Part shown: one piece after another, positions 36,775-44,754 of the stretch | How positions within the stretch are numbered: the stretch's first letter is position 1 | Layout of the letters: each line of letters opens with the position of its first letter | Source of the DNA: Acidimicrobiaceae bacterium | GTDB lineage: Bacteria > Actinomycetota > Acidimicrobiia > Acidimicrobiales > RAAP-2 | Assembly: GCA_003133405.1 (NCBI GenBank) | Contig: PKXH01000075.1 | Span: forward strand, 7,386-59,427 | Direction: 5' to 3' | Length of the DNA: 52,042 nt | Notes under the pieces: generated by a model | What the model saw: only the letters and a program-made list of their open reading frames with translations | What the model was told of the DNA's origin: nothing | Database searches by the model: none | Program-made: the position numbers and the translations under genes

Positions 36775-37109
36775 GCTGTCCTCCTCTGACATCTCCATAC
36801 TGTCCGCAGCGGAATGAAACTGTCGCAGCGCTTGCGAGGAACCAGAAGTTCCGGCTCAGGATCACTGAACTGGGACATACATGCTTGTGAGGACGCATAT
36901 ACCTGCACACCCCGTGAAGGGGTACGCACCTAGGTCGCGAAGGCTAGGCGTTACTCGAGACTGGATCGTGACGATGTCGAATAACATCACTATTTCGGTC
37001 GTTTGCCAATGCTTGATTTCGTTGATATTGGTGAGTTTTCTCTTTTCCAACCGTACCTAGGTGTTCGGAACGACGTGCCTTGGCCCCTGGCGCGGGTACC
37101 GTAAGTCAG
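36775..37109. other. 335-bp region without a convincing gene
   Basis: The region lies between the divergent starts of the secreted protein (minus) and a small protein (plus). Two adjacent hairpins can form: ACCCC-GTGAA-GGGGT at 36909-36923 and CCTAG...CTAGG at 36930-36949. A 62-codon open frame on the minus strand (36862-37050) has no conserved features. I could not match the hairpins to a riboswitch class I know. Confidence 0.4.
37097..37102 (+). promoter_or_regulatory. Candidate -10 hexamer for the 79-residue protein
   Basis: TACCGT lies seven bases before the ATG at 37110, close to the six-base spacing of the leaderless genes in this window. Confidence 0.35.
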
Positions 37110-37349
37110 ATGAGTCCCTTTCACCGGCGCAAGAACGAGGTCGAGAAGGCTCCGAATCAGCCGGACTACCTCGAGGGATTCCTGGCAGAACCGGCCGACG
37201 TGGGTACCAGCGAGGCCGATGTCGAAGCTGTCGAAAAGGCTGACGCGGTTCGCTCAGCAGAGCAAGACCGGATCACTCAGCTCGTCAAGACCGAAGAGGC
37301 CTTTGACAAGAACGCCCCGGGGCCGACGATTCGCGACACACCTCTCTGA
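37110..37349 (+). CDS. Small acidic protein of unknown function
   Basis: This 79-residue hydrophilic protein starts M-S-P-F-H-R-R-K-N-E-V-E-K and is Glu/Asp-rich, with no hydrophobic segment and a likely helical middle (A-D-V-E-A-V-E-K-A-D-A-V-R-S-A-E-Q-D). I do not recognise a family. Support comes from open-frame composition, a near-leaderless -10 and a strong hairpin 15 bases after the stop. A start at 37080 is possible but lacks support. Confidence 0.5.
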   Translation: MSPFHRRKNEVEKAPNQPDYLEGFLAEPADVGTSEADVEAVEKADAVRSAEQDRITQLVKTEEAFDKNAPGPTIRDTPL

Positions 37350-37364
37350 CCTCGGATCGAGCAG

Positions 37365-37397
37365 AAGTCCCGGGTGAGGGACTCTCAACCGGGACTT
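37365..37397 (+). terminator. Hairpin after the small protein gene
   Basis: AAGTCCCGG and CCGGGACTT pair perfectly (9 bp) around a 15-base loop that can itself fold partly. There is no T run. The right arm overlaps the beginning of the repeat copy at 37393. Confidence 0.5.
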
Positions 37398-37434
37398 CGG
37401 TGCATCAAAAGAGGCACTTATGTGCGAAACTCGT
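37393..37434. repeat. Distal copy of the tRNA-Gly 3'-flank repeat
   Basis: These 42 bases match 38786-38827 at 35 positions without gaps, in the same orientation. The similarity continues weakly into CGGACG, which equals the last bases of the tRNA acceptor stem. The two copies flank the secreted beta-propeller gene. Confidence 0.7.
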
Positions 37435-37521
37435 CGCGTCGGACGTCAGTCGATGAACTTTCCGAGCCGTCCTTCAGAGAATTAAGCAGGTTTGAGTTCG
37501 GCCGTAGCCCCGATGACGAAC

Positions 37522-38703
37522 TCAGTGAAGCGTATGGATCAAGGCGCCGGTGGCCGCCGAGTAGTCAAGTATTCCACTTAACGTGACGGTCAGCACTTGG
37601 CCGCCCGCGATGACTAGCGCCTCGGGGCTATAGGCCAAAGACCCACCGTTGCCGAGTGTGGCGACTCTGGTCAACGATCCGGAGATGGCACGAAACTCGG
37701 TCATCTTTGCAGTGCCCGAGTCGTTCACCCAGACGTTGGTCCCGTCGGTGACAATCCCTCCAAGTATCCCCCACGTCGAGCTGATGAGCGAAGTGGTTAG
37801 GGGAAAGCGATACGACAATCCCTTGACAACCCGCGTCACCTTGCCGGTCTTTGCGTTCACGAAGGCGATTCCATTGACTGACCCTTTCGGGGCGCCGAAG
37901 CCTGCATTGGAAGCGGTAATTTTTGATCCAGCAACGGTGACCGGAACGTAGAGAGTCGATGCGGTGGCGGCAAAGTACTGCGAGCCAGCCAAGAAGGGAT
38001 CAGTGAAGTGGGTTACTTCGGCGCCAGTGGCCGTATTAATCTCGATGAACTGCTGGGTCCCGAGGTGAGCGGGCACCGGCTCAGTGAAGACCCACAGGTC
38101 GTGGCTGCTCTGGGTAAAATTGGCGTGGAGTCCCAGAGAGCTCGTCTTGATAGTTCGTGTGATCTTACCGGTGGCGACGCTGATCTCGGTGACCGAAAAG
38201 TCGCTCCGGTAGCTGTTGGTGCTGGAGGAAGTACCGACGTAGACGGTCCCGTTGGCGACCGTCATGTTGCCACACTGCACTAAGCCCAGCGAGGCGCAGG
38301 TGAAGGTACGCCTCACAGCACCGGTGGTGACGTTCATTTCGGTAAAGGTGTAGTCCACATAAGGATCCTGCAGGCCAACCTTTCCCCCGCCAGCGTCGGC
38401 CTCGACGACGATCTTGCCGGTTATCGCCAGACCCAGCGGTATGGAGTCACCAGCCTTCTGCGCGGGCGTGGAGAGGGTTCCCAGTGTGCGGCCCGTCGCC
38501 AGGTCGAAGTGCTCAAGATAGGTAGTTTTAACTCCGGCGACAACGCTGGCCCACACCGATGTGCCGTTGCTCGCAATCTGGATGTAGGAGCGCGGGACGC
38601 TCGAAGCTCCCGCCGACTGCGCGGCGACAGAAGCGGCAGGCAGTAGCGCGGCAACTGCTAGTAGCGCGACCGTGGCGGCAGACCGAGGCGGGGACATGTT
38701 CAC
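37522..38703 (-). CDS. Secreted beta-propeller-like protein
   Basis: This 393-residue exported protein has an N-terminal signal peptide (M-S-P-P-R-S-A-A-T then a hydrophobic core ending S-V-A-A-Q-S). The mature part has repeated strands of the YVTN/PQQ type, with recurrent T-G-A/K followed by V-T/R-R and phrases such as E-M-N-V-T-T-G-A-V-R-R, E-I-S-V-A-T-G-K-I-T-R and E-I-N-T-A-T-G-A-E-V-T. I infer a seven- or eight-bladed propeller. Two cysteines (C-A-S-L-G-L-V-Q-C) may form a disulfide. GTG 38703 or ATG 38697 may start it; GGAG lies upstream. The function is unknown. Confidence 0.8.
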   Translation of the reverse strand: MNMSPPRSAATVALLAVAALLPAASVAAQSAGASSVPRSYIQIASNGTSVWASVVAGVKTTYLEHFDLATGRTLGTLSTPAQKAGDSIPLGLAITGKIVVEADAGGGKVGLQDPYVDYTFTEMNVTTGAVRRTFTCASLGLVQCGNMTVANGTVYVGTSSSTNSYRSDFSVTEISVATGKITRTIKTSSLGLHANFTQSSHDLWVFTEPVPAHLGTQQFIEINTATGAEVTHFTDPFLAGSQYFAATASTLYVPVTVAGSKITASNAGFGAPKGSVNGIAFVNAKTGKVTRVVKGLSYRFPLTTSLISSTWGILGGIVTDGTNVWVNDSGTAKMTEFRAISGSLTRVATLGNGGSLAYSPEALVIAGGQVLTVTLSGILDYSAATGALIHTLH

Positions 38704-38785
38704 CAGGCTCCTACTTTGTGGTTAACAAATCTGTTCAGGGCAGCAGTTGTTTATAAGGGGGGCGGAGCGTGCTCTCGTCAAGACG

Positions 38786-38827
38786 GACTTCGGTGCATCA
38801 AAACGGTTACTTAGTTGCAAAACTCGT
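38786..38827. repeat. Proximal copy of the tRNA-Gly 3'-flank repeat
   Basis: This 42-base segment starts at the terminal A of the encoded CCA of tRNA-Gly and runs downstream of the tRNA. It is 35/42 identical to 37393-37434. Confidence 0.7.
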
Positions 38828-38902
38828 GGAGCGGACGACCGGGCTCGAACCGGCGACCTCGACCTTGGCAAGGTCGCGCTCTACCAACTGAGCTACGTCC
38901 GC
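38827..38902 (-). tRNA. tRNA-Gly (anticodon GCC)
   Basis: All arms fold. The acceptor stem is GCGGACG/CGTCCGC. The D arm is GCTC-AGTTGGTA-GAGC. The anticodon arm is CGACC-TTGCCAA-GGTCG with anticodon GCC. The T arm is GCCGG-TTCGAGC-CCGGT. Discriminator T and CCA (TCCA) are encoded, giving 76 bases. Confidence 0.97.
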
Positions 38903-38913
38903 GTGGTAGTTCA

Positions 38914-38919
38914 ATTGTA
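38914..38919 (-). promoter_or_regulatory. -10 element of tRNA-Gly
   Basis: TACAAT on the minus strand lies 11 bases before the mature 5' end. No good -35 was found. Confidence 0.45.
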
Positions 38920-38948
38920 GCCCACGAGAGGCCGCAAACGCCTCCCAG

Positions 38949-40379
38949 CTATCCCGGCGTCGAGGCGATGAGTGCCTTGGCCTCTTCGAACATATAGTCA
39001 CGCAGCGTGGCGAGATCGTGCATCCGATCAGCGCAGCCCAAGAGTCCGAACTCAAGGTACTGCTCGAATCCCAGCACCGTCACGTTGAGCGAAAACGCGC
39101 CGAAGAGCGGTCCCACCGGCGCGGCCGAGGCGACGCGGTGGCCGCTGAGCCACAGGGGCACCGGAGGACCAGGGACCGACGAGATCATTAGATTCGCCAT
39201 CGGCAAGTGATCGAAGAGTCCAAAGGCCGATATGAGCCTGGCGCCCAGCGAGATCAGCGTCGGACCCAGCACGCGCGGCAAGTCCTGGAAAATCTTCGCG
39301 CGGTGATCGCGTTGCTCGCCGAGCGTCTTGTTGGCGTCACTCGATATCACGCGCAGGCGTTCCTCGGGGTCCTCGATATCGGTATGCAGGGCCACCAGCA
39401 TGCCCGAGATCTGATTGCCCATTTCGGCGGTGTCACCCGCACCGCGCACGTTGATCGGCACAAAAGCGATGAGATCTCGTTTTAGGACCTCCCCGCGGTC
39501 ATGGAGGAGTCGCCGTAGCGCGCCGCTCGTGGTCGCCATCACAAAGTCCGTGACGCTCGCGCCTCGAACCTTCGCCGCGCGCTTCACCTCCGCGAGTGGC
39601 ACTCGCGTGCGGTGAAAGGATTTCTCGATGCCGGCCGCCCCGTTGAGTGACGTGCGCCGCGCTTCAAAGATTGAGGGTTGGTCCGGCGTGGCGTGTCGAC
39701 GCCCGTGCACCGCGATCACCTGGATCAGCGCGCGAACTATCTCATAGAAGCGACTCCCCCACGAGCGCAGGTTGTCCAGAACGAGTTGGGGACGTTGGCG
39801 CACTCGCCTAATGCCCAGACGTAAGAGACCCAGTGACGTCGTGGCCGTGGGCCCGACGTCGTCGACCTCGACCTTGGGTTCAGGTGGGCGCACCTCGGGT
39901 GAGATGTCAAAGAGGTTCGCAAAGGTCTCAGCCCCCGAAACGCCGTCAGCCAGCGCGTGGTGCACCTTTAGAGCCAACGCCGCTCGACCGTCTTCGAGTC
40001 CTTCGATCACGAGCAGTTGCCAGAGCGGGCGCTGCGGAGAGAGCGGGCGCGAGAAAAACTCGGAGATGAGGGCGTCGAATTGGTCAGGCGATCCCGGCGA
40101 CGGTACGACCACGCGCACCACGTGTCGATGGAGGTCGAATTTCTCGTCGTGAATCAATATCGGCCAGGTCATGTCCAAGGGCGCGCGCACAACACGTTGG
40201 GTCAAGACCGGAATCTCGTGGAGCCTCGAAGCGACGTTGGCCCGAATGAGTTCGAATCGCTCCCGGGGATCGGCCACGTCACCAAAATCGAGCTCAATAA
40301 CGGCACCGATGTTCATCGCGGTGCCGGGCGTCTCGAGCAAGAGAAAAGCGCTATCGAGGGGATCGAGAAATTTCGTCAT
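38949..40379 (-). CDS. Wax ester synthase/diacylglycerol acyltransferase (WS/DGAT)
   Basis: This 476-residue acyltransferase joins acyl-CoA to fatty alcohols or diacylglycerol, forming wax esters or triacylglycerol for storage. The catalytic motif is H-H-A-L-A-D-G (HHxxxDG) at about residues 137-143. The family segments S-S-V-P-G-P and N-V-T-V-L in the C-terminal half are present. Such enzymes are frequent in actinomycetes, often several per genome. The start overlaps the dut stop (ATGA), so the two genes are coupled, an odd pairing with no obvious metabolic link. Confidence 0.92.
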   Translation of the reverse strand: MTKFLDPLDSAFLLLETPGTAMNIGAVIELDFGDVADPRERFELIRANVASRLHEIPVLTQRVVRAPLDMTWPILIHDEKFDLHRHVVRVVVPSPGSPDQFDALISEFFSRPLSPQRPLWQLLVIEGLEDGRAALALKVHHALADGVSGAETFANLFDISPEVRPPEPKVEVDDVGPTATTSLGLLRLGIRRVRQRPQLVLDNLRSWGSRFYEIVRALIQVIAVHGRRHATPDQPSIFEARRTSLNGAAGIEKSFHRTRVPLAEVKRAAKVRGASVTDFVMATTSGALRRLLHDRGEVLKRDLIAFVPINVRGAGDTAEMGNQISGMLVALHTDIEDPEERLRVISSDANKTLGEQRDHRAKIFQDLPRVLGPTLISLGARLISAFGLFDHLPMANLMISSVPGPPVPLWLSGHRVASAAPVGPLFGAFSLNVTVLGFEQYLEFGLLGCADRMHDLATLRDYMFEEAKALIASTPG

Positions 40380-40810
40380 CGGCCGCTACTGCCAAAGCCG
40401 CCCTCGCCTCGAGCGGCGCCCGGTAGCTCCTCCACGACCTCAAAGTGCGACGCCACAAGGGGCACCACCACCAGTTGGGCGATTCGATCCCCCTTCTTCA
40501 CCTCGTAGTCGCGCTCTTCGTCCAAGTTGACGAGCGCGACTCTTAACTCGCCGCGATAGCCCGGGTCGATCAAGCCCGGTGCGTTCGCCAGCGTCACCCC
40601 GTGGTTGATGGCAAGTCCGCTTCGAGGCAAGACGAAGCCACCGTGGCCCTCGGGGATCGCGATCGCGAGACCGGTGGCGACGAGCGCTCTTCCTCCGCCG
40701 GCTTTGAGCGTGTACGATTCCACCGCCACCAGGTCACAGCCGGCGTCACCCTCGTTGGCGTAACGAGGCGTCACGGCGTCGGGACGCAGGACCTTGATGA
40801 AGATTTCCAT
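40376..40810 (-). CDS. dut: Deoxyuridine triphosphatase (dUTPase)
   Basis: This 144-residue trimeric enzyme cleaves dUTP to dUMP and pyrophosphate. All five motifs are visible: D-A-G-C-D-L, P-R-S-G-L-A, G-L-I-D-P-G-Y-R-G-E-L, R-I-A-Q-L-V-V and the Gly-rich tail G-E-G-G-F-G-S-S-G-R. I take ATG 40810 (M-E-I-F-I-K-V-L-R) because homologues start here; GTG 40828 would add six residues. It diverges from orn with little space between. Confidence 0.94.
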   Translation of the reverse strand: MEIFIKVLRPDAVTPRYANEGDAGCDLVAVESYTLKAGGGRALVATGLAIAIPEGHGGFVLPRSGLAINHGVTLANAPGLIDPGYRGELRVALVNLDEERDYEVKKGDRIAQLVVVPLVASHFEVVEELPGAARGEGGFGSSGR

Positions 40811-40847
40811 TCCCGGAAGGCTACTCACGGCCCGAGATGTAATTCAG

Positions 40848-40853
40848 TAGTGT
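40848..40853 (+). promoter_or_regulatory. -10 hexamer of leaderless orn
   Basis: TAGTGT is followed by exactly six bases (CGCACT) and the GTG at 40860. The site lies in the short divergent gap with dut. Confidence 0.5.
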
Positions 40854-40859
40854 CGCACT

Positions 40860-41408
40860 GTGCTGGTGTGGATGGATCTGGAGATGACGGGATTAGAGCC
40901 CCGACGCCACGTGATCGTCGAAATCGCCACGCTGCTCACCGACGATCACCTCAACATCATCGCGGAAGGCCCCGACCTGGTGATCCACGCGACGCCCGAA
41001 CAGCTGGCCGAGATGGGTCCCTTCGTGACCGAAATGCACACCGTGTCGGGCCTCTTGCCCGAGATCGTCGCGTCCACGGTCACAGTCGCGCAAGCTGAAG
41101 CGGAAACCCTGGTGTTTCTAAAAGCCCACATCTCCGAGCCGCGCTCGGTGCCGCTTTGCGGGAACTCGATTGGCACCGACCGTCGTTTCCTTCAGGAGTA
41201 CATGCCCGAACTCGAATCGTTTTTGCACTACCGCAACGTCGACGTGTCAACCATCAAAGAGTTAGCTCGACGTTGGCAACCCGGCGTCGTCGCGACGTTA
41301 CCTGAGAAGGCGTCCACTCATCGCGCCATCGACGACGTTCGAGAGTCCATCAGCGAACTCACGCACTATCGGGCCACGCTGTTTCGACCACTCGAAGAGA
41401 CCAAGTAA
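40860..41408 (+). CDS. orn: Oligoribonuclease
   Basis: This 182-residue DEDDh 3'-5' exonuclease degrades RNA oligonucleotides of two to five bases, including the pGpG from c-di-GMP breakdown. Metal residues are in V-W-M-D-L-E-M-T-G, G-N-S-I-G-T-D-R-R-F-L and H-R-A-I-D-D-V. The length is typical. The start GTG appears leaderless. The acyl-CoA synthetase follows after 11 bases. Confidence 0.95.
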   Translation: MLVWMDLEMTGLEPRRHVIVEIATLLTDDHLNIIAEGPDLVIHATPEQLAEMGPFVTEMHTVSGLLPEIVASTVTVAQAEAETLVFLKAHISEPRSVPLCGNSIGTDRRFLQEYMPELESFLHYRNVDVSTIKELARRWQPGVVATLPEKASTHRAIDDVRESISELTHYRATLFRPLEETK

Positions 41409-41419
41409 TCTCAAGCGCC

Positions 41420-43198
41420 ATGAACCAGGCCCCGCTCTCATTCGAAGAAGCGACCGCGCAGTTAACGGCGCCGGGCCAGATGTTCGAAACCGAGCGCGCA
41501 GTCGTGGACGGCGTCGAGATGAAGGTGTGGAAGTACTCACCGACCACGCTGCGCCAAATACTGGACCTATCGCTAACTCACGGGGCGCTCGATTTCCTCG
41601 TTTACGAAGATCGCCGCTTCAGCTTCGATGAGCACTATCGCATCGCGGCCACCCTCTCGAAGCGACTGATTGATCTCGGAGTGCAAAAGGGCGACCGGAT
41701 CGCCGTGGCCGCGCGCAACTCGCCCGAGTGGGTCATGGGCTTTTGGGGCTCAGTAATCACGGGCGCGGTCGTCGTGCCCCTCAACGCGTGGTGGACCACG
41801 GACGAGTTACTTTACGGACTCAGCGACTCGGGCACCTCGGTGCTCTTCGTCGACGAGGAACGACTCGAGCGAGTACGGCCCCGCTTCGATGAGCTTGACT
41901 TTCTCTCGACCATTGTCGTATTCAGCGATGACCCCGCTCGACGAGCTCACCTCGGGGATCCCCACGCAGGCCTGCGCCTCGTGAGTTTCGAAGATTTTCT
42001 CGGCGTGATCGACCCGAGCGCGACGCCGCCCGAAATTGAACTCGCGCCCGACGACGAAGCCACGATGTTCTATTCCTCGGGCACGACGGGCCATCCCAAA
42101 GGGGCACTCGGCACGCACCGCAACGCGACGACCAACATCATGAATCTGTTCTTTCGGGGCCAGATCGCGTCGTTGCGGGCCGGCATCGACGGCGACGAGC
42201 CTACCCAAGGGGCCGTCCAGAGTTCGAGCCTGCTCAGCGTGCCGCTCTTTCACGCGACGGGATGCTTAGCGGTCATGACCACCAGCACAGCGGCCGGCAT
42301 GAAGATCGTGATGATGCACCACTTCGACGCTGGTCTCGCCTTGAAGGTCATCGAGGACGAGCGGATCACCGCCATCGGTGGTGTGCCCACAGTCGCGATG
42401 CAGATCTTGGACCATCCAGATTTCAAGCAGTTCGACACGTCGAGCGTCACCAGTGTCTCCTACGGCGGCGCGCCCGCGCCACCAGAGCTGGTGAAGCGAA
42501 TCTGCGCGGCGTTCTCCGTCGGTCAGCCCGGCAATGGTTACGGACTCACCGAAACCTCCGCGGGCGTCTGTTTCATCGCGGGACCCGACTACATCGCCAA
42601 GCCCGACAGTTGCGGACCGGTGGTACCGACCTGTGAGGTCGCGATTGTGCCCGAGGAGTACGAGGGCGACGAACCTTCACCAACGTTGCCCCAGGGCCCC
42701 GACGTCGTTGGCGAGCTATGGGTGAAGGGACCCAACGTGGTTCGCGGCTACTGGAACAAACCGGAAGCGACGGCGAAGTCGTTCACCAAGGGTTGGCTGC
42801 ACACCGGTGACGTGGCTCGAATCGACGACGAGGGCTACGTCTACATCGTCGATCGTGCGAAGGACATGATTATCCGAGGTGGAGAGAACGTCTACTCGGT
42901 GATCGTCGAGGCCGCCCTCTTCGAACACCCCGACGTCGCCGATTGCGCCGTCGTGGGCGTACCGCACCCGACCCTCGGTGAAGAGGTCGCGGCGGTCATT
43001 GTGCTGCGACCGGGTCGAGTCGTTGAGGCCGAGGAGTTCACCCGTCATGTGGCCCACCGTTTGGCGCGCTTTGAAGTGCCGACCAAAGTGGTCTTTCGTT
43101 CCACGCCCCTGCCGCGGAATCCCCAAGGAAAGGTCCTGAAGCGCGAGCTACGTACTTCACTGCTCGAAGAAGAGAGCGAAGGGCCCTCACCGTCGTAA
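41420..43198 (+). CDS. AMP-binding acyl-CoA synthetase (fatty-acid-CoA ligase)
   Basis: This 592-residue adenylating enzyme activates a fatty or other carboxylic acid to its CoA thioester. Motifs are M-F-Y-S-S-G-T-T-G-H-P-K-G (phosphate loop), G-N-G-Y-G-L-T-E-T-S, W-L-H-T-G-D-V-A-R, R-G-G-E-N-V-Y-S-V and the C-terminal lysine in P-R-N-P-Q-G-K-V-L-K. The substrate is unresolved; the WS/DGAT gene nearby uses acyl-CoA, so a lipid role is plausible. TAATCT lies eight bases before the ATG, overlapping the orn stop. Confidence 0.93.
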   Translation: MNQAPLSFEEATAQLTAPGQMFETERAVVDGVEMKVWKYSPTTLRQILDLSLTHGALDFLVYEDRRFSFDEHYRIAATLSKRLIDLGVQKGDRIAVAARNSPEWVMGFWGSVITGAVVVPLNAWWTTDELLYGLSDSGTSVLFVDEERLERVRPRFDELDFLSTIVVFSDDPARRAHLGDPHAGLRLVSFEDFLGVIDPSATPPEIELAPDDEATMFYSSGTTGHPKGALGTHRNATTNIMNLFFRGQIASLRAGIDGDEPTQGAVQSSSLLSVPLFHATGCLAVMTTSTAAGMKIVMMHHFDAGLALKVIEDERITAIGGVPTVAMQILDHPDFKQFDTSSVTSVSYGGAPAPPELVKRICAAFSVGQPGNGYGLTETSAGVCFIAGPDYIAKPDSCGPVVPTCEVAIVPEEYEGDEPSPTLPQGPDVVGELWVKGPNVVRGYWNKPEATAKSFTKGWLHTGDVARIDDEGYVYIVDRAKDMIIRGGENVYSVIVEAALFEHPDVADCAVVGVPHPTLGEEVAAVIVLRPGRVVEAEEFTRHVAHRLARFEVPTKVVFRSTPLPRNPQGKVLKRELRTSLLEEESEGPSPS

Positions 43199-43238
43199 CG
43201 TGAGGCTCGACTTCATGACGCGTGGCCCGGTGACGCCA

Positions 43239-43268
43239 CGAGTCGGTCACCACAAGGTGACCGACTCG
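43239..43268. terminator. Perfect 13-bp hairpin between convergent genes
   Basis: CGAGTCGGTCACC pairs fully with GGTGACCGACTCG around the loop ACAA. It lies between the converging acyl-CoA synthetase and peroxiredoxin genes, so it can terminate transcription from both sides. No T run follows. An alternative hairpin (CGTGGC...GCCACG, 43221-43240) shares its first two bases. Confidence 0.65.
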
Positions 43269-43281
43269 AGCAATGGACGTC

Positions 43282-43917
43282 TTATTTGTTGGGCTGTGGC
43301 GTGAAGCGCAGGTAGTCCTTGACCTTTCGAAAGCCCTTGGGGAACTTCGTCTTGGCGTCCTCGTCGGAAACCGACGGCGCGATGATGACGTCCTCGCCAT
43401 CTTTCCAGTCGATCGGCGTCGACACCGGATACTGCGCGCTCAACTGCAAAGAGTCCAAGACGCGCACGATCTCGTCGACGTTACGCCCCGTGGAGGCCGG
43501 GTAGGTCAATGTCAACTTCACCTTTTTGGCGGGGTCGACAATGAAGACGCTGCGCACCGTCATCGTGTCACTGGCGTTGGGGTGAATCATGTCGTAGAGG
43601 TCCGCGACCCTATGGTCCTCGTCACCGATGATGGGAAAGTTCAACTCGGCGCCCTGCGTCTCGCTGATGTCGGCCTTCCAGCGCTGATGGGACTCGACGT
43701 TGTCGACCGAGACCGCGATCAACTTGGTGTTGCGCTTGTCAAAATCGCCCCGGCGAGCGGCGAAGGCGCCGAGCTCGGTGGTGCACACCGGCGTGAAATC
43801 CTTGGGGTGAGAAAAGAGAATGCCCCAACCGTCGCCGAGGTAGTCGTAAAAGTTCAACGGCCCTTCCGTGGTGTCCGCCGTGAAATCAGGGGCCGCGTCG
43901 CCCAATCGAATTGACAT
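43282..43917 (-). CDS. 1-Cys peroxiredoxin (Prx6-type)
   Basis: This 211-residue thiol peroxidase reduces peroxides. The peroxidatic Cys is C45 in H-P-K-D-F-T-P-V-C-T-T-E, with the catalytic Arg later in the fold. No second cysteine exists anywhere in the protein, so the reductant must supply the resolving thiol. The long C-terminal domain (P-V-S-T-P-I-D-W-K-D-G-E-D-V) is typical of the Prx6 branch. The ATG has AAGGAG upstream. Confidence 0.94.
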   Translation of the reverse strand: MSIRLGDAAPDFTADTTEGPLNFYDYLGDGWGILFSHPKDFTPVCTTELGAFAARRGDFDKRNTKLIAVSVDNVESHQRWKADISETQGAELNFPIIGDEDHRVADLYDMIHPNASDTMTVRSVFIVDPAKKVKLTLTYPASTGRNVDEIVRVLDSLQLSAQYPVSTPIDWKDGEDVIIAPSVSDEDAKTKFPKGFRKVKDYLRFTPQPNK

Positions 43918-44055
43918 GATTGCTCCTTGTGTGAGGTGTCAGTCGCTCGACCGCACTTCGATACCTTAGCGGTCACCTGTGAATTCCCGCAAATACCTAT
44001 TGGATTTGTAGATTATTGATTCCTCAGGCGCGGCGGACCCTGTGACACTAGAGAG

Positions 44056-44754
44056 GTGACCATAAGTGCCACGCCCGTCGTGGCGGCCTTTGACCTCGAC
44101 GGCACGCTTAGTAACGGCGGCAGCGTCTTTAAGTGGCTGCGCTACGTGGGTGGCGAACGCGCCACCCTGGGCGCGTCGTTTCGTCTCGCCGGTCCACTCT
44201 TCGTGGGCGCACTTCGAAGTGGCACCTGGGCCGACCGCGCGAAAGAGCGGCTCTTTCAGCGAATTCTCGCCGGCCGTGATAGCCACGAAGTCACCGACAT
44301 CTCTAGAAGTTTCGCGCTCGCGCACTTCGAGGCGCACGGACGCCCGTTCGTACTCGAACGCCTCGAGTGGCACCTTCGCCAAGGCCACGACGTCGTGATC
44401 GTCTCGGCGTCGCCCCAGATCTACGTCGAGGTGGTCGCCGGGGAGTTTGGCGCGGCCGGGGGGCTCGGCACGCGACTGGCGGTGGACCCTCAAGGCAAGC
44501 TCACGGGTAGCTATCTCGGTAAGAACTGCCGCGGCGAAGAGAAGATGCGCCGACTGAGCGAGTGGATCGATGCACGTCACTACGACCAAGCGCCTCAGGT
44601 CTACGCCTACGGCAACTCTCGAGGTGACCGAGCGTTGTTGCGCTCCGCCAACCACCCACGCAACGTCGGGCGACTCGGTCGACTCGGCTCACTCGGTCGC
44701 TTTCCGCGACTGAAGAACGGCGCGAAAGGACGTTCGGTTACTGCTGGCGAATAG
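44056..44754 (+). CDS. HAD-IB family phosphatase (SerB-like)
   Basis: This 232-residue HAD hydrolase has motif I A-F-D-L-D-G-T-L (Asp 13 and 15), motif II V-I-V-S-A-S-P-Q-I-Y, and motif IV Y-G-N-S-R-G-D. A helical cap lies between motifs I and II. HAD-IB members dephosphorylate small molecules such as phosphoserine or lysophospholipids; the substrate here is unknown. The last ~30 residues are Gly/Arg/Leu repeats (R-L-G-R-L-G-S-L-G-R). The GTG start is preceded six bases upstream by GACACT within TGTGACACT, possibly an extended -10. The 3' end overlaps the converging wzt-type gene by 17 bases. Confidence 0.88.
   Translation: MTISATPVVAAFDLDGTLSNGGSVFKWLRYVGGERATLGASFRLAGPLFVGALRSGTWADRAKERLFQRILAGRDSHEVTDISRSFALAHFEAHGRPFVLERLEWHLRQGHDVVIVSASPQIYVEVVAGEFGAAGGLGTRLAVDPQGKLTGSYLGKNCRGEEKMRRLSEWIDARHYDQAPQVYAYGNSRGDRALLRSANHPRNVGRLGRLGSLGRFPRLKNGAKGRSVTAGE

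Noticed and set aside
36862-37050. 62-codon minus-strand open frame
   Set aside because: There is no ribosome binding site, promoter or recognisable motif; it runs through the hairpin region.
37441-37521. A second, degraded tRNA next to the distal repeat copy
   Set aside because: Beyond CGGACG the sequence does not fold into D, anticodon or T arms; too little remains to claim a tRNA remnant.
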